From assembly GCA_017631875.1 (NCBI GenBank), contig JAGBSL010000034.1, positions 1 through 45,609 on the forward strand: a stretch of 45,609 nucleotides of DNA. The letters run 5' to 3'. How positions within the stretch are numbered: the stretch's first letter is position 1; each line of letters begins with the position of its first letter. The DNA comes from Bacteroidales bacterium. GTDB taxonomy: Bacteria > Bacteroidota > Bacteroidia > Bacteroidales > UBA932. Below, piece by piece: positions 17,546-24,214 of this stretch. A program made the translations under genes and the position numbers. The notes beneath the pieces are model-generated. The model had not been told where the DNA came from and made no database searches. It worked only from the letters and a program-made list of their open reading frames with translations.

Positions 17546-18799
17546 ATGAAAATCAAACATTTGCTTATCGGTATGCTTGCTGTAGCAGCTGCCGTGGCTT
17601 GTAAAAGGGCGGATGAGCCCGTTGTAGAGCCTAAACTTGATGTCGACAAGGAGGCGGTAGAGGTTGCTGCGACAGCTGGCGAGGCTTCGTTCTCTGTGAC
17701 ATCAAACCAGCCATGGGCTGCAGATTGTGACGCTGACTGGGTGTCTCTTGATCCGGCAAGCGGTTCGGCTTCAAATGTGGCTGTTACTGTAAAAGTTACA
17801 GCCGAGGATAATAAGACAGCCCAGGCACGTGAGGCTACAGTGGCTGTCAAAGCTGGCGAACTTATGAAGACCGTAAAGGTAAGTCAGGCGGCTGGAAAGG
17901 CAGAGGAGCCTGCTCCGGATCCAACACCTGAACCAGAGCCTGAACCAGATCCAACTCCAGAGCCTGAACCAGATCCAACTCCTGATCCAGAACCAGAGCC
18001 GACTCCGGATCCAACCCCCGACCCGGAACCCGAGCCAGAGCCGACTCCGGATCCAACACCTGAACCAGAGCCAGAACCGACTCCTGATCCAACTCCAGAG
18101 CCTGAACCAGATCCAACTCCTGATCCAGAACCAGAGCCGACTCCGGATCCAACCCCCGACCCGGAACCCGAGCCAGACCCGACTCCGGATCCAACACCTG
18201 AACCAGAGCCAGACCCGACTCCGGATCCAACTCCAGACCCTGAGCCAGAACCGACTCCTGATCCAACCCCAGATCCGGAACCCGAGCCAGACCCGACTCC
18301 GGATCCAACACCTGAACCAGAGCCAGAACCGACTCCTGATCCAACCCCAGATCCGGAACCAGAACCGGAGTTGCCTGAAGATTGCATGGTTGCGGAGTTT
18401 GTGCTTGCTGACGAAGGCATGCCGAACAAGTACGATGTGGACAACTGGAAGTTCTGGGTAGACAATAACGTGTCGATCCGATTCAGACAGGGATCTTCAG
18501 GAACTGAGCCTAAGTATTATACTGAGGATCAGTCAGTTCGCATGATTCAAGGCGGATCTACTCTTGAGGTGATGACAAACGAGCACACGGATTATGTGGA
18601 GAGTAAATATACCATCAAGGCTATTGAAATTACTTTTGCATCAGGTCAATGTTACCTTACCCCTGATACAGGAGAATTCTCTGCCGAGGGAGAAGTGCGC
18701 ACTTGGACAGGTTCTGCTGTAAATGTCAAGTTTATTGCTGACGGTACGGATAAAAGCCATCGTGCATATGTAAAATCAATCAAAGTATACTATCAGTAA
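17546..18799 (+). CDS. BACON lipoprotein with long PT/PE/PD linker
   Basis: 417 residues. The first 32 nt of the gene are identical to those of the 8697 gene, and the BACON domain (about 30-115) is close to that of its paralogue. Lipid Cys19. Residues about 124-275 are almost wholly Pro alternating with Glu, Asp and Thr, a stiff, negatively charged stalk. The C-terminal 140 residues (from about 278, [11 protein letters not shown]) form a beta domain with the pattern [20 protein letters not shown], a module I have the impression accompanies other Bacteroidota surface lipoproteins. The stalk would hold this domain away from the membrane. It is last in the operon from 13123 and ends at the terminator at 18820. 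Long open frames on the other strand here are by-products of the repeat. Confidence 0.85.
   Translation: MKIKHLLIGMLAVAAAVACKRADEPVVEPKLDVDKEAVEVAATAGEASFSVTSNQPWAADCDADWVSLDPASGSASNVAVTVKVTAEDNKTAQAREATVAVKAGELMKTVKVSQAAGKAEEPAPDPTPEPEPEPDPTPEPEPDPTPDPEPEPTPDPTPDPEPEPEPTPDPTPEPEPEPTPDPTPEPEPDPTPDPEPEPTPDPTPDPEPEPDPTPDPTPEPEPDPTPDPTPDPEPEPTPDPTPDPEPEPDPTPDPTPEPEPEPTPDPTPDPEPEPELPEDCMVAEFVLADEGMPNKYDVDNWKFWVDNNVSIRFRQGSSGTEPKYYTEDQSVRMIQGGSTLEVMTNEHTDYVESKYTIKAIEITFASGQCYLTPDTGEFSAEGEVRTWTGSAVNVKFIADGTDKSHRAYVKSIKVYYQ
17910..18370 (+). repeat. Minisatellite coding the Pro-Glu/Asp-Thr stalk
   Basis: Tandem degenerate 6- and 12-nt units of the type GATCCAACTCCA and GAACCAGAGCCG. A higher-order period exists: the 92 nt at 17948-18039 recur exactly at 18086-18177, 138 bp (46 codons) later. 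All periods are multiples of three, so copy-number change would keep the frame. Confidence 0.9.
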
Positions 18800-18819
18800 C
18801 AGCTTTATTCGAATATTCG

Positions 18820-18849
18820 TCAGGCGGCCTTCAGGGTCGCCTGATTTTT
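18820..18849 (+). terminator. Rho-independent terminator
   Basis: TCAGGCG pairs with CGCCTGA around a GCCTTCAGGGT core, followed by TTTTTGTTTT. It is nearly the same hairpin as at 13060, behind the paralogous gene. Confidence 0.85.
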
Positions 18850-18870
18850 GTTTTGTGGTAGGTCTGTGGG

Positions 18871-18902
18871 TTTGCAAAAGTGCTGATTCATAGCTATATT
18901 TG
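18871..18902 (+). promoter_or_regulatory. Consensus Bacteroides promoter
   Basis: TTTG (18871-18874), 20 nt, then TATATTTG (18895-18902). This matches both -33 and -7 elements at standard spacing and is the best promoter in the window. The leader to the ATG at 18950 is about 45 nt. Confidence 0.75.
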
Positions 18903-18949
18903 CAGATTCAGATAAAAGCAAGAATAGTAATTTAAAAATAAAGCAAGAC

Positions 18950-21733
18950 ATGAAACTCAGAAATCTATTTCTTGGAGTGTGTTCGGCTGTAGCGGTATTT
19001 GCTGCATGTCAGCCGCAGGAGGAGAACCTCGGCACTCCGGACATCTCTATCGACAAGAACGAGATGACATTTGAAGTGGCAGGTGGCGAGCAGCAGCTTG
19101 CCGTGACTGCAACACGTGACTGGAAGGTCGAGACTGACGCTGATTGGGTGGTGGTATCACCTGAGTCAGGCGCTGGTTCGCTTGAGCCTCAAACAGTTAC
19201 AGTTACAGCTCTTGAGAACACAGGCATGGACCGCTCTGCTGACCTCAAGTTCACAATCGGCATGAAGAGCAAGTATCTGACAGTATCTCAGGCAGGTCCT
19301 GGCGGATCGGTAGAGGCTCTCATCGTTTATTCTAACGACTTCGACAAGGAAGAGGCTACCAAGACTTATGGCAGCAGCAACGGCAGCTGGCCATATCTCG
19401 ATCAGTTCGAGGGATGGAAGAATGCAACTGGAACAGGTGCGGCTAATGTGACATATTCATTCCAGGGTATGTCTGCACGCGCAAACTCAACTTCAGACAG
19501 CAACTACTCAGACTATGCAGGTTCAGGTAAGAACAACATGTTCTTCGGTTCTGCCGCATATTTCTCGACAAACAACATCGCTCTTAACGGTGCTACAGGT
19601 CTCACCCTTACTTTCGGTACTGAGAAGTATTCACAGGACAACGGAAGCGTATTCACAAACTCGGAGTACAAGATCTTCCTCAGCAACGACGGTGCTAAAT
19701 GGGTAGAGCTCACTGACTATACATTCGCAGGTGGCACAACAGAGGGCCGCTGGAACATCGCGACAGCAAACTTCACCGTTCCAGAGGGCACTGAGAACCT
19801 CTCTATCTGCATGCAGGTTACTGTAGCAAGCTCATACCGTATGGACGACATGAAGCTTGTGATGTCAGAGGGTGGTGCGGCAGTAGACTTCTCTAAGGGT
19901 GTCGAGATGGATTTCGCAGCTGGTAACACTGGCGGTGGAAACCAGGGTGGCGGTGCATCTGATGCAAACGCTATCTACAGCAACAACTACGATAAGTCGG
20001 CAGCAGTTCAGGGCTCGAACGGATGGCCTTTCCTCGACAGCTCGGATGCATGGAAGAACGCTGCAGGTACAGGTGCTGCAAACGTGACTTACGCTTCAAA
20101 GAACGTTACAGTAAGAAACAACTCGAACTCAAACGGTAATTATTCAGACTACGACGGTTCGGGTCTCAACAATATCTTCTTCGGTAAGGACTATCCTTAT
20201 TTCGCAACAAAGAACATCGCTCTTGGCGGTGCTACCGGCTTGACTCTTACATTCGGTACAGAGAAGTATTCGCAGACTCTCGGCAGCACATTCACAAACA
20301 GCGAGTACCACATCTACCTCAGTAACGACGGTACAAAGTGGGTTGAGCTTACTGACTATACATTCGCTGGTACAGCTGACGGAAGATGGAATGTGGCTAC
20401 TGCAAACTTCACAGTTCCAGCAGGTACTGAGAACCTTTCGATCTGTATGCAGGTTGATGCAGCAAGCGCATACCGTCTTGATGACTTCAAGCTTGTGGCA
20501 TCAGAGGGTGGTGCAACTGTAGATTTCTCTGCTGCAGTAGAGAAGGACTTCAATGCTGGCGCAACCGGTGGTGGAAACGAAGGCGGTGAGACTCCTACTC
20601 CTCCAGCAGGTGACGGTTCAGTTGTAACCATCGCAGAGTTCCTTGCAAACGGCGGTTCTGCAATCGAGGGTATCGTGATCTCTAACATGGATCTCAACAA
20701 CCTCACTTCAAAGAAGGGTATGTACATCCAGGACGAGACAGCTGGTCTTCAGTTCTACCTTGCAGCAAACCACACTTTTGCATTCGGTGACAAGGTTAGA
20801 GTGGATGTTTCAGGCGTTTCTGTAGGTGAGTACAACGGCGCCGTACAGATCAGCGGCCTTGCTCTTGACAAGATCACAAAGATATCTTCAGGCAACACTG
20901 TTACTCCTAAGACAGTTACAATGGCTGACTTCCTCGCAAACAAGTATGAGGGCCAGTATGTGGCTATCGAGGGTGTTCAGGTGGCTGACGCAGACCTCAG
21001 CAAGACATTCGTGATGGGTGGTGCTCATACAAGCATCAAGGTAGAGGATGCAAACGGAAACTCATTCGTCATCTTCTCATCTAAGTATGCTACTTACGGT
21101 ACTCAGACTGTTCCTCAGGGATCAGGTACAATCAAGGGTATCTCTTCAATCAACAACGGCAACATGCAGATCATCTTCGCTCAGAATTCTGACTTTGCAG
21201 GTCTCACAGGTACACGTTTCGACGGTACTGAGGTGACTCCTCCTGCAGGTGGCGGAGACGAAGGTGGTGAGGATCCTGTGACACCTCCGTCAGGCGGTGA
21301 GGGACAGTATGATTCCAATATCACTTGGACTCTTGGCGCTAATGCTTATGATGGATCATCATCTTCTTCACAGAAGGCGACAATCAACGGTATAGATGTT
21401 GACAACATCCTTAAGTTAGGTAAATCGAAGGAGGGCGGTTCTGCTACACTCAACATTCCAGCAGGAACGTCAAAGGTAGGTTTCTATGCAGTCGGTTGGA
21501 AGGGTAATACTGTTAAGCTTAATTGTTCGGTAGGTGGACAGAATGTAGAGCTGTCTATTGCTGCTAATGATGGAGCATCTGGAAATCCTGAACCAAGATA
21601 CATTATGACGGTTTCGGAGTCAGATTACTATACTATTGACATTCCTTCAGGCGCAACAGAAATGGTGCTAAGCACAACAGGAACATCAAACTGTCGTGCT
21701 ATCATCTTCGGAATCAAGACTCTTTCTGAGTAA
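18950..21733 (+). CDS. BACON lipoprotein with duplicated module and DUF5689-like domain
   Basis: 927 residues. Lipoprotein signal MKLRNLFLGVCSAVAVFAAC (Cys20). A BACON domain (about 27-115) is followed by two near-identical modules of about 200 residues (122-325 and 341-545), each with YSNxxDK, GTGAANVTY, LTLTFGTEKYSQ and ENLSICMQV; they look like galactose-binding-type beta sandwiches. A DUF5689/OB-like module follows (about 554-765, VVTIAEFLANGG), then a Gly-rich linker and the C-terminal beta domain (about 785-927, KVGFYAVGWKG) shared with the 8697 protein. Gly/Pro-rich linkers separate the modules. The OB-like part relates it to the 3661 and 27347 proteins, and it lies just upstream of the nuclease genes. 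It probably binds polymer at the surface; the ligand is unproven. Confidence 0.85.
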   Translation: MKLRNLFLGVCSAVAVFAACQPQEENLGTPDISIDKNEMTFEVAGGEQQLAVTATRDWKVETDADWVVVSPESGAGSLEPQTVTVTALENTGMDRSADLKFTIGMKSKYLTVSQAGPGGSVEALIVYSNDFDKEEATKTYGSSNGSWPYLDQFEGWKNATGTGAANVTYSFQGMSARANSTSDSNYSDYAGSGKNNMFFGSAAYFSTNNIALNGATGLTLTFGTEKYSQDNGSVFTNSEYKIFLSNDGAKWVELTDYTFAGGTTEGRWNIATANFTVPEGTENLSICMQVTVASSYRMDDMKLVMSEGGAAVDFSKGVEMDFAAGNTGGGNQGGGASDANAIYSNNYDKSAAVQGSNGWPFLDSSDAWKNAAGTGAANVTYASKNVTVRNNSNSNGNYSDYDGSGLNNIFFGKDYPYFATKNIALGGATGLTLTFGTEKYSQTLGSTFTNSEYHIYLSNDGTKWVELTDYTFAGTADGRWNVATANFTVPAGTENLSICMQVDAASAYRLDDFKLVASEGGATVDFSAAVEKDFNAGATGGGNEGGETPTPPAGDGSVVTIAEFLANGGSAIEGIVISNMDLNNLTSKKGMYIQDETAGLQFYLAANHTFAFGDKVRVDVSGVSVGEYNGAVQISGLALDKITKISSGNTVTPKTVTMADFLANKYEGQYVAIEGVQVADADLSKTFVMGGAHTSIKVEDANGNSFVIFSSKYATYGTQTVPQGSGTIKGISSINNGNMQIIFAQNSDFAGLTGTRFDGTEVTPPAGGGDEGGEDPVTPPSGGEGQYDSNITWTLGANAYDGSSSSSQKATINGIDVDNILKLGKSKEGGSATLNIPAGTSKVGFYAVGWKGNTVKLNCSVGGQNVELSIAANDGASGNPEPRYIMTVSESDYYTIDIPSGATEMVLSTTGTSNCRAIIFGIKTLSE

Positions 21734-21750
21734 AAAAGGAGAATTTAATT

Positions 21751-21790
21751 CATCAGAAGGGACTGACCGAGTGGTCGGGCCCTTTTGATG
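21751..21790 (+). promoter_or_regulatory. Long hairpin just before the nuclease start
   Basis: CATCAGAAGGG (21751-21761) pairs with CCCTTTTGATG (21780-21790) through one wobble, and CTGACC/GGTCGG extends the stem inside. There is no T-run after it, so it is a weak terminator or an attenuator 12 nt before the ATG at 21803. Confidence 0.5.
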
Positions 21791-21802
21791 GTCTTAATAA
21801 GA

Positions 21803-23014
21803 ATGAAGAAAATCGTATCGATATTCAGATTTACAGCTGTTCTGACACTGATCAGTGCTCTTGTCTTCAGCTCTTGTGATCCGCTTGGAAGCACAGGGAT
21901 TGGAGTCGAAGTGTTCGGGATTACCATCAAGAACCCTAAGGTCGATTCCGGCAAAGGCCAGCAGTTCGTGAACGTGAAGTGCAGCGGTGAGTGGACCCTC
22001 ACTCTCGTGTCGGAGGACGGCACTCCGGATTGGGCGACGCTTAGCGTTGACTCCGGTGTGGGCGACAAGTCCAATGTCGTGCTTTCTTATGGCGTCAATG
22101 ACGGCGAGAATACCAGAACGCTTACTATTTACCTTGACAATGGAAGTCAGACAGTGTCATGTAAGATGGAGCAGCTTCCTGCAGGTCAGCGACCTGATGA
22201 TGACATTGATGATCCGAACGACGATCCTAATGATGGTCAGACAGGTAATGTCGACCTTGCAAAGACAGGATGGCTTGAACTTCCTGCCATGGACAATCCG
22301 AATCTGGGATACTATGCCCATCATTTCAAGATGAACGGCAAGACATACCGCAACTACTCGTTCGGATGGAGCCAGAAGGACCGTGTGGCACTCTGGGTGG
22401 CATATCCGCTCTGTAAGCTCTACACTAACGGAAATGTAGGTCGTACAAACGCATGGGCACTTGACCCGCTTCTTGGAGAAGATTCGGCTGCGCCGTTCGG
22501 AGGTTATGCAGGTGATTATGCGCGAGGCCATCAGCTTCCTTCTGCTGACCGTCAGTGCTGCTATGATGCCAATGCACAGACCTTCTACGGCACAAACATG
22601 ACTCCGCAGCTCAATGCCCACAACGAGAAGATCTGGGCAGATCTTGAGAACAAGGTCAGAGGCTATGCAAACACTTCGGATACTACATATGTGGTTACAG
22701 GTGTTATTGTAAGCCCATCCAGCAAGAAGGAGAGGGATTCATACGGTCAGAGTGTGACTATTCCGGATGCATATTTCAAGGCTGTGCTGAAATACAGCAA
22801 GTCCTCGACCCTCGGTGCATGGAATGCGGCAGCATTTTATCTTGAGCACAGGGCGTATTCGGGCAGCGTCAGCAAGGAACACTCTATGTCGATCGATGAA
22901 CTTGAGGAGATGACAGGAATAGATTTCTTCGTGAACCTTCCTGCTAAGATCGGTGAAGATCAGGCGGCGAAGCTTGAAGCGGCTGATCCGGCTAATTCAT
23001 CAGTTTGGTGGTAA
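21803..23014 (+). CDS. BACON-NUC1 DNA/RNA non-specific endonuclease lipoprotein
   Basis: 403 residues from the ATG at 21803 (MKKIVSIFRFTAVLTLISALVFSSC, Cys25); upstream in-frame TTG/ATG codons only add a few residues through a hairpin. A BACON-like domain (about 35-125) and an Asp-rich linker (DDDIDDPNDDPNDG) lead to a NUC1-type nuclease domain (about 155-403). The motif reads DYARGHQLPSADRQ, with H243 as the expected general base; the family's DRGH has Ala in place of the Asp. A downstream TNMTPQLNAHNEKIW fits the metal-binding Asn region. The enzyme would cut DNA and RNA at the cell surface. It is 5 nt ahead of a second nuclease-family gene and starts a run of genes to the TonB receptor and DUF5689 lipoprotein. 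Confidence 0.9.
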   Translation: MKKIVSIFRFTAVLTLISALVFSSCDPLGSTGIGVEVFGITIKNPKVDSGKGQQFVNVKCSGEWTLTLVSEDGTPDWATLSVDSGVGDKSNVVLSYGVNDGENTRTLTIYLDNGSQTVSCKMEQLPAGQRPDDDIDDPNDDPNDGQTGNVDLAKTGWLELPAMDNPNLGYYAHHFKMNGKTYRNYSFGWSQKDRVALWVAYPLCKLYTNGNVGRTNAWALDPLLGEDSAAPFGGYAGDYARGHQLPSADRQCCYDANAQTFYGTNMTPQLNAHNEKIWADLENKVRGYANTSDTTYVVTGVIVSPSSKKERDSYGQSVTIPDAYFKAVLKYSKSSTLGAWNAAAFYLEHRAYSGSVSKEHSMSIDELEEMTGIDFFVNLPAKIGEDQAAKLEAADPANSSVWW

Positions 23015-23019
23015 AAGAT

Positions 23020-24099
23020 ATGAAAAGAATATTAATCGTTTTTGCAGCGCTGGTGCTTCTGGCTTCCGGCGCACAGGCCCAGGAAAAGGGCTCTAAGAAC
23101 TATGTCATCGGATTCTATAACCTTGAGAATCTGTTTGATACATACAACGATCCGGCAAAGAACGACGAGGAATTCCTTCCTGATGGAAAGAACCAGTGGA
23201 CTGAGGTGAAGTACCAGAAGAAGCTTCAGAACATGGCCAAGGTCATCAGGAGCATGAAGGAGGAAAACGGTGCATGGCACGCCCTTCTTGGAGTTTCCGA
23301 GATCGAGAACCGTCTTGTGCTTGAGGACCTGGTTATGGAACCTCAGATTGCAGAGGCAAACTACCAGATCATCCACTATGACGGTCCGGACCGTCGTGGT
23401 GTGGACGTGGCCCTGCTTTACAAGCCGGAGGTGTTCACCTTCCTTGACAGCGAGTCGATTCCGTTCACATTCGAGGGCAGCTCTATCGACTGGATCCAGT
23501 CGCAGGAGGAACGTGACTACTTCAGGACACGTGATATCCTGATGGTTCATGGCCTTATCGACGGCGAGCACTTCGCCATCTATGTTGCTCACCTTCCTTC
23601 GCGCGCCGGCGGAAAGAAGGGCGGCAACCAGCTCCGCGACCGCGGCGGCGAGATCATGTATAACCATGCAATGATGATGCAGCAGAAGTATCCTGGCATC
23701 AAGATCGTGTGCATGGGCGATATGAACGATAATCCTACAGACCCGTCTATGGCGGAGTATCTCCATGGAAGAGAGTTCAGGGAAGATGTGACCGATGTTG
23801 ATTTCTTCTGTCCTTTCACATCAATGCTCAAGGCCGGCTTCGGTTCGCTTGCATATCAGGGAGTATGGAGCATCTATGACCTTCTTTTGGTGAACAATGC
23901 CCTTGCAAACCCTGCAGAGGGCTCATTCGGCCTACGTCAGCTCCATAAGAAAGGTTACTATGGACGTGTATATAACCCTGCCTTCCTGACCAACCAGAAG
24001 GGCCAGTACAAGGGCACTCCGTTCAGGACATTCTCCAACGGAGCGTTCATCGGAGGCTACAGTGACCACTATCCGACTTATATTGTAATTACCAAATAG
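23020..24099 (+). CDS. Secreted endonuclease/exonuclease/phosphatase family protein
   Basis: 359 residues from the ATG at 23020, 5 nt after the NUC1 gene; an in-frame TTG at 23005 overlaps that gene and is unlikely. Signal peptide ends at LLASGAQAQ (about 21), so it is periplasmic or secreted. EEP-fold motifs appear in order: FYNLENLFD (N34), GVSEIENR (metal-binding Glu, about 94-96), a VAHLPSRAGG His region (about 190), CMGDMNDNPTD (about 234-244) and SDHYP near the C-terminus (D349, H350). Family members hydrolyse phosphodiesters in DNA, RNA or nucleotides. Next to NUC1 it would trim the oligonucleotides made by that enzyme. Exact substrate unknown. Confidence 0.9.
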   Translation: MKRILIVFAALVLLASGAQAQEKGSKNYVIGFYNLENLFDTYNDPAKNDEEFLPDGKNQWTEVKYQKKLQNMAKVIRSMKEENGAWHALLGVSEIENRLVLEDLVMEPQIAEANYQIIHYDGPDRRGVDVALLYKPEVFTFLDSESIPFTFEGSSIDWIQSQEERDYFRTRDILMVHGLIDGEHFAIYVAHLPSRAGGKKGGNQLRDRGGEIMYNHAMMMQQKYPGIKIVCMGDMNDNPTDPSMAEYLHGREFREDVTDVDFFCPFTSMLKAGFGSLAYQGVWSIYDLLLVNNALANPAEGSFGLRQLHKKGYYGRVYNPAFLTNQKGQYKGTPFRTFSNGAFIGGYSDHYPTYIVITK

Positions 24100-24105
24100 T
24101 GAAAG

Positions 24106-24198
24106 AGATTGCCACGTCGCTGCGCTCCTCGCAATGACGTGTGTAAATTGATCGTTTATACGTCATTGCGAGGAATCCGAAGGATGACGTGGCAATCT
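24106..24198. repeat. REP-like composite inverted repeat
   Basis: The left arm (24106-24140, AGATTGCCACGTCGCTGCGC...) and right arm (24160-24198) are inverted copies sharing outer AGATTGCCACGTC and inner CCTCGCAATGACGT. It fills the 115-nt gap before the TonB receptor. A second element with an identical 35-nt left arm lies after the receptor at 27185. Confidence 0.85.
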
Positions 24199-24214
24199 CC
24201 ACAACAGTAAAAAT

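Noticed and set aside
17862..18465. Long minus-strand open frames rich in Gly-Ser-Val or Leu-Asp-Pro-Glu
   Set aside because: They are the complement of the Pro-Glu/Asp-Thr repeat, which has no stops in several frames. They have no start context and no family likeness.
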